The notes beneath the pieces are model-generated. The model saw nothing but the letters and a program-made list of their open reading frames with translations. It was not told the origin of the DNA and ran no database searches. A stretch of 64,000 nt of DNA from Asanoa iriomotensis (lineage in GTDB: Bacteria > Actinomycetota > Actinomycetes > Mycobacteriales > Micromonosporaceae), in the NCBI RefSeq assembly GCF_016862515.1, contig NZ_BONC01000012.1, positions 1-64,000 on the forward strand, in the 5' to 3' direction. The stretch's first letter is position 1; every line of letters starts with the position of its first letter. A program made the translations under genes and the position numbers. This document shows positions 8,932-17,804 of this stretch, one piece after another.

Positions 8932-9661
8932 CCAGTCGGCCCAGCCCGGAGAGCCGGTCGGCGCGGCCACCGTTCCGCGCCCGCGCGGCGCCGGCATCCC
9001 GGTCGAGGAGTTCCTCCGCCAAGCCCCTACGGCGGCCCAGCCGGACAACGTGTCCACGCCGGTTTCGGGTCTGCTGCCAGGCCCGAGGCCCATGCGGGCC
9101 GGGCCACTCTCCCGCTATCTCCTCGTGGTCGTCGTCGTGGGCCTGGCGGCCGCGGTCGTCTGGGCGGTACGCGGAAAGGACGAGGTGGCCGTCCTGGTCC
9201 CCGCGGCCGACCTGCCCGCCTACCACCTGATCCAGGAGTCCGACGTCGCGCTCGACACCGTCGATGCCAAGGAGGCGGACGGGTTCGCCGTGCTGCCGCT
9301 CGCCGGCCGGTTCACGACGAAGCCGCTGAAACGCGGCGCGCCGATCCGCGGCGAGGAGGTGACCACCGACGTGGTCGCCCGGCTCGGTGCGGACGTGGCC
9401 GTCGTCGGCCTGCGGGCCGATCAGGGAGACGTGCTCGGCGGTGCGCTCGCGGCCGACACCTTCATCCATGTCGTGCTCGTCGAGCGCGGCACGAAGACCG
9501 GCGAGTTCGACGCCGTCACCCTGGCGGTCACGCCGGCCAACGCCGACCGGACGTCGTGGTCCCTGGTGGTGGCCATGAAGGCGGCCGACGCGAGCCGACT
9601 GGAGGCGCCGTTGGCCACGTCGGAGCTGTCCGTCATCCACAGCGTCACACCCGGGCCGTAA
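8915..9661 (+). CDS. SAF-domain membrane protein
   Basis: 248 residues from GTG 8915, with AAGG 7 nt upstream, overlapping the preceding gene by 17 bp. A disordered, Pro-rich cytoplasmic N-terminus (about 60 residues) leads into one membrane helix (YLLVVVVVGLAAAVVWAV, about residues 68-86). The outside part begins VLVPAADLPAYHLIQESDV, which resembles the SAF fold found in CpaB/FlgA pilus and flagellar assembly proteins and in sialic-acid synthase antifreeze domains. No pilus genes are nearby, so an assembly role is not supported here. Its stop is 4 bp from the convergent NTPase gene stop. Confidence 0.65.
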   Translation: MSTNADQSAQPGEPVGAATVPRPRGAGIPVEEFLRQAPTAAQPDNVSTPVSGLLPGPRPMRAGPLSRYLLVVVVVGLAAAVVWAVRGKDEVAVLVPAADLPAYHLIQESDVALDTVDAKEADGFAVLPLAGRFTTKPLKRGAPIRGEEVTTDVVARLGADVAVVGLRADQGDVLGGALAADTFIHVVLVERGTKTGEFDAVTLAVTPANADRTSWSLVVAMKAADASRLEAPLATSELSVIHSVTPGP

Positions 9662-9665
9662 CGCG

Positions 9666-12600
9666 CTAATGGCCCGGCGTGTCCCCCGCCGTGCGGACGA
9701 AGGAGAAGCGGGTCACCTCCGGTGCCCACTCGGCGAAGCGGTGAGCGGGAGCGTTGTCGAACCGCGGGTGTTGGGTCAGCCAGCGCCGGACGGCGGGATC
9801 GGGGTCGGCGAGCGCGGATCCGAGGGTGACGTTCTCGGGTGCGGCGGCGAGCGCGTCGATGAGGGCACGGGCGGTGGTCGGCCGGCCCGTGATCACCGCG
9901 AGCAGGAAGGCGACCACCTCGTGGTCGCCGATGCCGCCACGCGGGTGGTCGAACTCGCCGGGGTCTTTCACCCGGGCCTTGAGCAGCCGGTAGGTGTTGA
10001 CGAACCGTTTCACCGTCCGCGGTGTGGTGCCGATCAGCGGCGCGACCGCCGACATGGCCGCGGCCTCGGCCTCCGTGATCTCCAGGACCTTGGCGGGCAG
10101 GCGCCGGCGCGGTGCGCGCGGATACCGTCTCCCCTGCGGCTCGGGTTCCTTCTGCGGCGTGGCCGTCCGCGCCGGTTCCGGGCCGGGCGTCGCCGGTTGG
10201 GACGGTGTCTCCCGTCGCTGGGTCACGGGTCGGCCGGTCAGGCCGGTGATCATCTGGCGGACGAGGCCCTCGTCGAGCGGTACGAGGCGCACCGGAATCT
10301 GGATGATCTTTTCCAGGTAGTCCGACGGCGTCGCACCGCCTGACCCGCCCAGGAGCTGGTGGTAGCGGATCCGCAGGGACTGGTCGAGCCAGCGCGTGTC
10401 GACGGCGAGCAGCACCACGAACATCTCGAAGTTGAAGAGCAGGTGCACGGCCTCGAGGACCTGCACGACCTTCTCGGCCGCGCACCGGTCGAGGTCGTCG
10501 ATCGCGATCACGACCCGGCGCTTGTCCTTCCGAAGCTCCTCGTCGATCTTGCTGAACAGGTCACGGGTGCGGGTCACCAGGCTGAGCTGGTCCCGATACT
10601 CGGTAACCGTGGACAGTTGTCCCAGCACCGCCGCCGTCTGGTCCGCCTCGGCCTGCCGGCGCAGCCGGTCGGCTTCGGCCGCAAGCCGCACCGACTCGCC
10701 CCGCACCGCCCGCTCCTCCTCGGCCACGTCCTGCAGACGCGCGGCGGCCGCACGGGTCGCTTCCGCCGCCGTCAGCCGGGCAAAGGCGGCCATACCGGCC
10801 CGTCCCGCCTCGGCGAACTCGGCAGCCTGGGCCCGGGCATTGCGGAACTGGACGGTCGCGGCGGCGAAGTAGCCGAGCAGCGCGGTCACCGCACTGATCG
10901 TCGCGACCACGCCGGCTGACTGCCCGGCCGACACGGTCGCCACTGCGGCCGCGGCGAGCAGCAACGCCACGCCCCCGGCGGCCCAGGCCACACGGCGGCG
11001 CCGGGCGAGCCGCGCCGTTGCCTTCTCGACGGCGGCCTTCGCTTTGCCAAGCTCCGTTTCGACTCGCTTGACCTCCTGCGCGGCGTCGGCCGCGCGCCGG
11101 TCCGCGTCCTCGATCTCGGGGATCTTCTTAACGTCGGGCGGTGCGATCTTGCGCAGCACTTGGTCGACCAGACTGGCCCACAGGTTGGTCTCGGCGTAAT
11201 GCCACGCGTTGAACGGGACGAACACGATGTCGCCGACGTAGCCCTCGTCCTTGGTGTCCGCGAGTTGTTCGAGCAGCGCGACGATCCGGTCGAGCACGAA
11301 CGTCTTGCCCGATCCCCACTCGCCGAACAGGCCGACCGCCAGTGGCGGGCGCAGCCCGGCCGACGCGATCAGGCTCGCCAGCGCCGACGCGTCGCGGTCG
11401 GCATCGAGCAGGTCGGTGCCGCGCACGCTGTCGGGTTCGTACCCGGCGACGCCACGGGACACCGGCCGCGACCGGCCCACGGGCCAAACGGAGACTAGAT
11501 CTCCGTTCGCGACCGCAAGCGCGGAGCCAGGCCCGTCCGCGGCGAGAGCGTCGATCGCCCCGCCGGTGAGCAGCCGCGCGATCGGCGGTCCACCCGGTTC
11601 GCTGAGGACGATGTGGCCGGCGTCCGTGGCCGCGGCGATCCCGATCCGCTTGTCGACAGAGACTAGGGCGTGGGGCACACGCTGCCACGGGATCCGCGCG
11701 CTCGCCGTCCCGCGCGCGGTGAGCTCCGTCGACGGCTGGTCCTCGGTGAGGGTGCTGACAACGGCGGCCTCCTTGTCGGTTCCGAGTAGGGCGCGCCGCC
11801 CAGAGCCGTCCACTGCGATCAACGCCGCGCTCGTGGGCACCACCTGGTCGTCCAGGGTCCGGTCCGGTCCCCACCAGCGGACGATGTCGTGCGCACGCGC
11901 CAGCCAGGCGGGTGCACCGGCGGCCAACAACCCGTCGGTCACACCGGTGGCCCGGCCGACGACCGTGCCGGTGCCGACGCGGACGATCTCCGCGACGCCG
12001 TCGTCTAGACGCAGGGCCAGGAGGCCCTCGCGGCCCCAGCCGAGCGAGACGACCCGGCCGTCGACCGTGCCGAGCCGCCGCGTCCGGCCGTCGGCGCCGG
12101 TTTCGTGGACCTCGGTACCCGCGAGCGCGGCGACCCGGTCGCCGCTCGGGGAGAACGCCAGCAACGTCGCGGTTGCCGGCAACCGCGCCGACCACTCGGC
12201 GGGCGCGCCGAGCGCCGAGGCCAGCAGCGGTTGGTCCTCGGCGAGCTCACGGCCGGTCGCGCTGAGCAGGTCCCAAGGCAGTCTCTTCATCGCGCCGAGT
12301 CTGTTTATCTCGCCCGCGCGCAGCAGAGGCCAGCCCACACCGTCGTCCATAGCGAGCCCCAGGATCAGATGCTCCGGTCCAGGCACCGGCAAGCGCCGAG
12401 GCGACCAACGCTCGGCGACGGCCGCGAAATGTTCTTCAAGCGTCCTTTCAGGGCCGGCCTCGGCAAGGCCCTCCACGTCCGTAACGATCGCGGCCGCGAC
12501 GGCGCCGGCCCTGACCCGACCTCCGTCGGGAAACCGCCGCGCCAGTTGGTCGAGGAACCCACCGAACGTCGGCACGCTGGTCGTTTTGTCGGGCGTCTCG

Positions 12601-13076
12601 GTCAGCAGCGGACGCAGCAGTTCGACGAGCGCGACCTCCAGCACGTGGATCCGCAGCGTCGCGGTGGGATGCGCGCTCTCGGCGAAGCCGGCCGTCAACG
12701 CCCGCATCGACTGGTCGGGCGGCAATCCGCCGGCACCCACGCCGAGCAGCGGCATGGCGACCGCGGTGTCCGGATCGGACGCGTACCGGCCGATCTCGCC
12801 CGCCATCGCGCGTACGGTCTCGGCGCTGCTCCTGGATGTGTGCCGATCGGCTCGCACCGCCGTGGCGAACAGCACCGTCCGGCCGTCGGCCGGTGCGGCG
12901 AGGATCTGCCCCACCGTGAGCGGCCCGGCCGGCGGTCGCAGGCCAAGTCGCTGGACCCGCTCGACGTTCTCCGCCGACATGCTCCCGTCGGCGCCGCACG
13001 GCGCGACGAGGATCCGCGCATCGCTGTCGAAGAGGTCGCCCAGGACCACCTCGACCCGCCCGGTCGGTTCTGCCAC
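9666..13076 (-). CDS. Macro domain / beta-propeller-like / KAP-family P-loop NTPase
   Basis: 1136 residues. Order of parts: (1) about 1-160, a macro-like domain (GDLFDSDARILVAPCGADG, later PLLGVGAGGLP), a fold that binds ADP-ribose; (2) about 170-300, a helical piece whose PEHLILGLAMDDGVG resembles Clp N-domains; (3) about 310-560, short beta repeats (LLAFSPSGDRVAAL) like WD40/propeller blades; (4) a KAP NTPase with Walker A GEWGSGKT (Lys591) and Walker B VVIAIDDLD (Asp860-Asp863). Two hydrophobic helices (about 700-755) are inserted between the Walker motifs, which is the KAP hallmark and anchors the ATPase to the membrane inner face. A Pro/basic linker and an alpha-helical lid end the protein. 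KAP ATPases are linked to membrane signalling and anti-phage roles; this fusion's role is unknown. Confidence 0.85.
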   Translation of the reverse strand: MAEPTGRVEVVLGDLFDSDARILVAPCGADGSMSAENVERVQRLGLRPPAGPLTVGQILAAPADGRTVLFATAVRADRHTSRSSAETVRAMAGEIGRYASDPDTAVAMPLLGVGAGGLPPDQSMRALTAGFAESAHPTATLRIHVLEVALVELLRPLLTETPDKTTSVPTFGGFLDQLARRFPDGGRVRAGAVAAAIVTDVEGLAEAGPERTLEEHFAAVAERWSPRRLPVPGPEHLILGLAMDDGVGWPLLRAGEINRLGAMKRLPWDLLSATGRELAEDQPLLASALGAPAEWSARLPATATLLAFSPSGDRVAALAGTEVHETGADGRTRRLGTVDGRVVSLGWGREGLLALRLDDGVAEIVRVGTGTVVGRATGVTDGLLAAGAPAWLARAHDIVRWWGPDRTLDDQVVPTSAALIAVDGSGRRALLGTDKEAAVVSTLTEDQPSTELTARGTASARIPWQRVPHALVSVDKRIGIAAATDAGHIVLSEPGGPPIARLLTGGAIDALAADGPGSALAVANGDLVSVWPVGRSRPVSRGVAGYEPDSVRGTDLLDADRDASALASLIASAGLRPPLAVGLFGEWGSGKTFVLDRIVALLEQLADTKDEGYVGDIVFVPFNAWHYAETNLWASLVDQVLRKIAPPDVKKIPEIEDADRRAADAAQEVKRVETELGKAKAAVEKATARLARRRRVAWAAGGVALLLAAAAVATVSAGQSAGVVATISAVTALLGYFAAATVQFRNARAQAAEFAEAGRAGMAAFARLTAAEATRAAAARLQDVAEEERAVRGESVRLAAEADRLRRQAEADQTAAVLGQLSTVTEYRDQLSLVTRTRDLFSKIDEELRKDKRRVVIAIDDLDRCAAEKVVQVLEAVHLLFNFEMFVVLLAVDTRWLDQSLRIRYHQLLGGSGGATPSDYLEKIIQIPVRLVPLDEGLVRQMITGLTGRPVTQRRETPSQPATPGPEPARTATPQKEPEPQGRRYPRAPRRRLPAKVLEITEAEAAAMSAVAPLIGTTPRTVKRFVNTYRLLKARVKDPGEFDHPRGGIGDHEVVAFLLAVITGRPTTARALIDALAAAPENVTLGSALADPDPAVRRWLTQHPRFDNAPAHRFAEWAPEVTRFSFVRTAGDTPGH

Positions 13077-13229
13077 CTGTGCATCCTTGTCCGCTGCGCG
13101 CCGGCGGGCCGTCAGATGGCTGACAGCGAGGTTTACGGGCTATTCGGTCGGCGTTCGCCCGTCGCCGTGATCCATGTTCGCGGGCGGCGCGCCTACTGGG
13201 GCCGGACCAACCGCTAACAAGGAGCGACC
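13077..13229. other. Divergent intergenic region, no gene seen
   Basis: 153 bp between the KAP NTPase (minus) and the metallophosphoesterase (plus). It ends in AAGGAG, the ribosome binding site of the latter. I see no strong hairpin, operator or small ORF with a credible start. Confidence 0.5.
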
Positions 13230-15065
13230 ATGTCTTTGACACCGAGCCGGCGTAGTCTCCTCGCCGGCGCCGGTCTGGTGGGCGCCGGTGCGGCCGTCGC
13301 CGCATTCGTGCCGGGCACCGCGAGCGCCAGCAACGCAGCCGGCGGGCGCCTCGACACCGAGCACCCGCGGTTCACGCTCGCCGTCATCCCGGACACCCAA
13401 TATCTCTTCGACACCGACCGGGGTGACCCGGCGCCGCTGACCGCGACCCTGCGCTGGATCCAGGAGCGGCAGGGCGACGAGAACATCGTCTTCACCGCGC
13501 ACCTCGGCGACGTCGTCGAGAACGCGCTGGCCAGCGAGCTGGCCGCGGCGGGCGAGGTGTTCAAGGTCTTCGACCGGCGGCGTACGCCCTACAGCGTGCT
13601 CGCCGGCAACCACGACATCAACCCGAACACGACCGACCAGCGCGGGCCAAGCCCGTACCTCGACGTCTTCGGACCGGCCCGCTACCGCCCGCTCGCCACC
13701 TACCGGGGTGCCACGCCGGACGGCTACAACACCTACCACGTGTTCCGGGCCGCGGGTCGCGAGTGGCTGGTGTTCGCCCTTGACTGGCGGCCCTCCGACG
13801 CCACGCTGGCGTGGGCCAGGGGCGTGTTGAAGGCGCACCCGCGTACCCCCGTCATCTTGACCACCCACGATCTCGCGTTCGCCGGCGACGACGGTGTCGC
13901 GCAGATGTCCGGCCACGGCCAGCGGCTCTGGGACGGGCTGATCAAGGACAGCGACCAGATCTTCCTGACGCTCAACGGCCACTACTGGCCGCCGGGGCGC
14001 ACCGTCCTGACGAACGCGGCCGGGCGGGACGTGCACGTGCACATCACCAACTACCAGGACCGCTACTACGGCGGCGGCGCGATGCTGCGGCTCTACCACT
14101 TCGACCTGGCCCGCAACACGATCGACGTCGAGACCGTATCGCCGTGGATCCTCGGGCAGGAGCCGGAGAAGCGCAACGAGTTGGAGCAGCGCGAGATCGA
14201 GCTGACCGACCCGACCAACCGGTTCAGCCTCGCGATCGACTTCGAGTCGCGGTTCGCCGGGTTCGCGCCGGTGGCGCCGCGCCCGCCGCGCGGGCCGGCC
14301 GCCGTGCTGACCAAGGGCACGGTGGCGTACTGGCGGTTCGACCAGGGCCGCGCCGACGGGACCGCGGTGCCCGAGGGCTTCCGGATCCAGGACCTGTCCG
14401 GCAAGGGCAACCACCTCGAGCGGGTCACCATCGCCGGCAGCGCGCCGGAGACGCTGCGCTGGTCGGGCGAGCACGACGGCGACCAGCCCGCGCACGCCAG
14501 CCTCTTCTTCGACGGGGGGAAGAAGCCGGCTCGCGGTGCATATCTGCGTACGGTCGCGGGCGCGCCGATCAACGACGCGACGTTCCCGAACGGGTACACG
14601 ATCGAAGCGTTCGTCAAGCTGCCGCAGGACGTGCGGTCCACCAACCACGCGTGGATGAGCATCCTGAGCCGGTTCGGTGCCGGTGCCGACGCGGGCAAGA
14701 CCGGCGGCGACCCGGCCGAGCCGATCGCCACGCTGAGCATGTCGGACGGGATGGCGTTGCAGTGGGCGATGTTCCCGCTCAACCAGGACGGCATCGCGAC
14801 GAACTGGGGCCACGAGATGCGGGCCGGGGAGTGGTTCCACGTGGCCGTCGTCAACGACGGGCGGGTGACCACGCTCTACGTGGACGGGTCGGAGTTGCTG
14901 CGCAACCCGTCGACGCCGGCCAAGGGGGTGGCCACGTCGCACGAGCCGTGGTTCGTCGGCGCCTACCACTACGACCGGATCGTCGAGCAGGCCTTCTACG
15001 GCTGGATCGGCGACCTGCGCATCGTGGACCGGGCGCTGCCGGTCGACAAGTTCCTGCGCGCCTGA
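13230..15065 (+). CDS. Secreted metallophosphoesterase with C-terminal LamG-like domain
   Basis: 611 residues, preceded by AAGGAG. The N-terminus has a Tat-type signal (SRRSLLAGAGLVGAGAAVAAF, then an Ala-x-Ala site near residue 32), so it is exported folded. The calcineurin-like phosphoesterase domain (about 45-310) shows its metal ligands in order: PDTQ, GDVVEN, GNHD, LTTHD and NGHYW. The C-terminal part (about 345-610) has concanavalin/LamG-type strands (GYTIEAFVKLP, WFHVAVVNDGRVTTLYVDG), a likely carbohydrate or ligand-binding module. The substrate is unknown; a secreted phosphodiesterase or phosphatase for phosphorus scavenging is plausible. A perfect 12-bp hairpin lies 12 bp after the stop. 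Confidence 0.88.
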   Translation: MSLTPSRRSLLAGAGLVGAGAAVAAFVPGTASASNAAGGRLDTEHPRFTLAVIPDTQYLFDTDRGDPAPLTATLRWIQERQGDENIVFTAHLGDVVENALASELAAAGEVFKVFDRRRTPYSVLAGNHDINPNTTDQRGPSPYLDVFGPARYRPLATYRGATPDGYNTYHVFRAAGREWLVFALDWRPSDATLAWARGVLKAHPRTPVILTTHDLAFAGDDGVAQMSGHGQRLWDGLIKDSDQIFLTLNGHYWPPGRTVLTNAAGRDVHVHITNYQDRYYGGGAMLRLYHFDLARNTIDVETVSPWILGQEPEKRNELEQREIELTDPTNRFSLAIDFESRFAGFAPVAPRPPRGPAAVLTKGTVAYWRFDQGRADGTAVPEGFRIQDLSGKGNHLERVTIAGSAPETLRWSGEHDGDQPAHASLFFDGGKKPARGAYLRTVAGAPINDATFPNGYTIEAFVKLPQDVRSTNHAWMSILSRFGAGADAGKTGGDPAEPIATLSMSDGMALQWAMFPLNQDGIATNWGHEMRAGEWFHVAVVNDGRVTTLYVDGSELLRNPSTPAKGVATSHEPWFVGAYHYDRIVEQAFYGWIGDLRIVDRALPVDKFLRA

Positions 15066-15077
15066 GCTTCGGGGCTG

Positions 15078-15108
15078 CCGGGTTCGCGGTGCCGAGCCGC
15101 GAACCCGG
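15078..15108 (+). terminator. Hairpin terminator after the metallophosphoesterase
   Basis: Perfect 12-bp inverted repeat (CCGGGTTCGCGG with its complement) around a 7-nt loop, starting 12 bp after the stop codon. There is no U tract, as is common for actinobacterial intrinsic terminators. Confidence 0.75.
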
Positions 15109-15149
15109 TCCGGGTGGCGGGTTCGCCGATCGCCCGCCAAGATCTCTTC

Positions 15150-15944
15150 ATGCGACGGTTCGACGGACGGGTGGCGTTGGTGACCGGGGCGGCGCACGGC
15201 ATCGGCCGGGCGACCGCCGAGCGGCTCGCGTCCGAGGGCGCGGTGGTGGCGCTCGCTGATCGCGACGCGGACGCGGTCGCGGCGGCCGCCGCGGAGCTCG
15301 GCGGCCACGCGCTGCCGCTGGTGTGCGACGTGACCGAACGCGCCACTGTGGACGCCGCCGTGGCGGCGGTGGTCGCCCGCCACGGCCGGTTGGACGTGTT
15401 GGTGAACAACGTGGGCATCTCCCTGGGCACGCCGTTCGAGGAGATCGACGAGGCCGCGTGGCGCGGTGAGGCCGGGCCGACCCTGCTCGGCGCGGTCACC
15501 TGCGTCCAGGCCGCCCTGCCCCACCTCCTGGCGGCACCGGCCGGCGGCAGCGTGGTGTCGATCAGCTCGATCAACGGGCTGGCGGCCTTCGGCGACCTCG
15601 TCTACTCGGCCGCGAAAGCCGGCCTGCAGAGTCTCAACCAGAATCTGGCCGTGCTCTACTCGCTGCGTGAGCTGGCCCGCCAGGGCTCGCCGTCGCTCGG
15701 GATCCGGTTCAACATCGTCGCGCCCGGCACCATCCGCACGCGGGTGTGGACCGAGGAAGGGCCGGAACGCCTGGCCCTGTTGGACAATCTCGCGGGTCGC
15801 TATCCGGCCGGCCGGGTCGGCGAGCCCGCGGACATCGCGGCCGCGGTCGCGTTCCTGGCCTCCGACGACGCGTCCTTCGTCACCGGCGTCGTGCTCCCGG
15901 TCGACGGCGGTGCGATGACCGGACCGTTCGGCCTCGGCTTCTGA
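15150..15944 (+). CDS. SDR family oxidoreductase
   Basis: 264 residues from ATG 15150; an in-frame GTG at 15114 is an alternative, and neither has a strong ribosome binding site. The cofactor motif TGAAHGIG, the aspartate in LADRDAD (favouring NAD+), NNVG, the catalytic Ser in SISSING, YSAAK and the terminal LPVDGGAMTG motif define a classical SDR. The substrate is unknown. It lies behind the terminator of the metallophosphoesterase and converges on a hypothetical gene 13 bp away, so it is probably transcribed alone. Confidence 0.87.
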   Translation: MRRFDGRVALVTGAAHGIGRATAERLASEGAVVALADRDADAVAAAAAELGGHALPLVCDVTERATVDAAVAAVVARHGRLDVLVNNVGISLGTPFEEIDEAAWRGEAGPTLLGAVTCVQAALPHLLAAPAGGSVVSISSINGLAAFGDLVYSAAKAGLQSLNQNLAVLYSLRELARQGSPSLGIRFNIVAPGTIRTRVWTEEGPERLALLDNLAGRYPAGRVGEPADIAAAVAFLASDDASFVTGVVLPVDGGAMTGPFGLGF

Positions 15945-15957
15945 GGCGGGCTGCCGG

Positions 15958-16320
15958 TCAGGGGCGCAGCCAGCGCAGGGCGGCGTCGGCGGTGTCGGCG
16001 GGCGTGCTGTTGAAGGCGATGGCCGCGCCCGGCGCGTGGACGCGGACCAGGTTGACCACCGTCTCGAAGAACTCGAGATAGGGCTCGTGCTTGCGGATGC
16101 CGCCACCGACCACGACGCAGGCGTAGTCCTGGCTGGTCAAAGCGTCGACGACGGCCCGCTGCGCGGCGTCGTCGACCGCCAGCAGGCACATGTCGGCCGT
16201 GATGCCCAGCTCGGCGAACCGGGCCTCGCCGCGCGCGATGGCGGCCTGCACGGGCGCCGGGTCCCAACCCTCGATCTTGGCCGGGTCCAGCCCGATCACC
16301 AGCACGCGCCCCGTTGGCAT
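15958..16320 (-). CDS. Conserved hypothetical protein, Rossmann-like
   Basis: 120 residues. The sequence alternates strands and helices in a small alpha/beta pattern: RVLVIGLDPAKIEGW at the start, CLLAVDD, then VVVGGGIRKHEPYLEFFE and a C-terminal helix. There are no catalytic motifs I can name, and no signal peptide or membrane helix. It follows the alpha-amylase gene on the same strand with a 10-bp gap and may share its mRNA, but a functional link is not evident. The family is not recognised. Confidence 0.65.
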   Translation of the reverse strand: MPTGRVLVIGLDPAKIEGWDPAPVQAAIARGEARFAELGITADMCLLAVDDAAQRAVVDALTSQDYACVVVGGGIRKHEPYLEFFETVVNLVRVHAPGAAIAFNSTPADTADAALRWLRP

Positions 16321-16330
16321 GGGGCCAACC

Positions 16331-17764
16331 TTATGGCAGCTTCGCCCCGATGTGCAGGGCGACCGCGTCGTGTGCGGCGATGTTGGCGGTGAACCAGCCG
16401 CCGCTGTCGACCGTGATCACCGGGCCCGTGCAGGTGGAGCCGGTGCGTTCGCCGTGGATGACGTCGCAGTAGCGGCCGGCGGGCAGGTTCGAGTCGTACC
16501 AGCGGCCGTTGATCGCGCCGTCCTCGTCGTTGATGGTCAGGAAACCGGCGGACCCGCGCCCGAACGCGATGTGGTTGTTGCCGTTGTCGTACCAGTTGAC
16601 GACCGGCGTGCCTTCGACGGCGTTGCGGAACCCGACCATGTTGGCGATCACCTGCCAGCGGTGCTCGCAGCGCCAGCCACCGGTGAAGCAGGTGGCGTTG
16701 TTGGTGCGCCCGGAGGCGTCCGAGGGCGGCCCCTGGTCCCGCGAGCTGAACTCGTAGCTGGACATCACCGTCGGCGACCCGTAGGGCCAGGCGAGCATGA
16801 ACGCGTTGGCCAGCGCGTAGATCCCGTTGTCGCGGTAGGTCAGCACGCCGGCGACATCGCGCTGGGTGTCGTGGTTGTCGACGAACACGGCCGCGGACCC
16901 GGTCGGCAGGTAGCCCCACGCCTCGCCGAAGTCGCGCAGGTAGGCCAGCCGCTCCGACCGGAACATCCGGGCGAGGTCCTTGCCGTACCGGAACTCGTGC
17001 ACGTCGCCGTTGCCCGTGTACTCCCCCGGCGTGATGGGCTCGCCGGCGCCGAAGATGACCTCCTGCACCATGTACGCGGATCGGGACAGCCGCCCCTTGA
17101 TGTTCGCGATGTCGGCGGCCGGCATGTGCTTGCTCGCGTCCATCCGGAACCCGTCGACCCCGAGGCTCAACAGGTCGTTGAGATAGGCGGCCAGCCGCCC
17201 GCGCACGTAGTCGGCACCGGTGTTGAGGTCGGCCAGGTTGACCAACTCGCAGTTCTGCACTTCATATCGGTCGCCGTAGTTGACGATGTCGTCGTTGCCG
17301 TTGCGCCCACAGTGGTGGAAGTCCTGCGTCTGGTAGATGCCCGGGTAGTTGTAGTGGCTCCACGCCGACCCGGCCCACCCGGGCCCGTTCTTGTCCTCGT
17401 TGGCCATGTGGTTGACCACGGCGTCGACGATCACCTTGACCCCGGCGGCATGACAGGCGTTGACCATGGCGGCGAACTGCGCCCGGGTGCCCTTGCGCGA
17501 CTCGATCCGGTAGCTGACGGGCTGGTAGGCGACCCACCACTCCGGCCCGCGCACATGCTCCTGCGGCGGCGAGACCTGCACGTAGCCGTAGCCACGCGGC
17601 CCGAGGAAGCTCGTGCACTCGTTGCCGACGGACACCCAGTTCCACTCGAACAGGTTGGCGATCACCCGCCGCGGCCCGGCCGGCGCGGCCGCCGCCGGGC
17701 TGGTCGGGACAACGAGCAGGGACGCGGCCAACACGAGCACCGCACCAAGAGCCAGACGCCTCAT
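16331..17764 (-). CDS. Secreted alpha-amylase (GH13)
   Basis: 477 residues with a Sec signal peptide (about residues 1-27, MRRLALGAVLVLAASLLVVP then an AAAA cleavage zone). The mature enzyme endo-hydrolyses alpha-1,4 bonds in starch outside the cell. GH13 conserved regions are all present: VDAVVNH, GFRMDASKH with the nucleophile Asp, QEVIFGAGE with the acid/base Glu, and FVDNHD with the transition-state Asp. The opening VIANLFEWNW and the chloride-site pattern place it with the Streptomyces/animal-type amylases. The length fits catalytic domain plus C-terminal beta domain, with no added starch-binding module. It is the third of four same-strand genes. Confidence 0.95.
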   Translation of the reverse strand: MRRLALGAVLVLAASLLVVPTSPAAAAPAGPRRVIANLFEWNWVSVGNECTSFLGPRGYGYVQVSPPQEHVRGPEWWVAYQPVSYRIESRKGTRAQFAAMVNACHAAGVKVIVDAVVNHMANEDKNGPGWAGSAWSHYNYPGIYQTQDFHHCGRNGNDDIVNYGDRYEVQNCELVNLADLNTGADYVRGRLAAYLNDLLSLGVDGFRMDASKHMPAADIANIKGRLSRSAYMVQEVIFGAGEPITPGEYTGNGDVHEFRYGKDLARMFRSERLAYLRDFGEAWGYLPTGSAAVFVDNHDTQRDVAGVLTYRDNGIYALANAFMLAWPYGSPTVMSSYEFSSRDQGPPSDASGRTNNATCFTGGWRCEHRWQVIANMVGFRNAVEGTPVVNWYDNGNNHIAFGRGSAGFLTINDEDGAINGRWYDSNLPAGRYCDVIHGERTGSTCTGPVITVDSGGWFTANIAAHDAVALHIGAKLP

Positions 17765-17804
17765 CGCGCCACCCCCAACACATCGACGAGCGCCAGTGTA
17801 CGCG

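Noticed and set aside
13140-16106. 988-codon open frame on the minus strand
   Set aside because: Antisense shadow of the metallophosphoesterase and SDR genes, without recognisable domains or a start signal.
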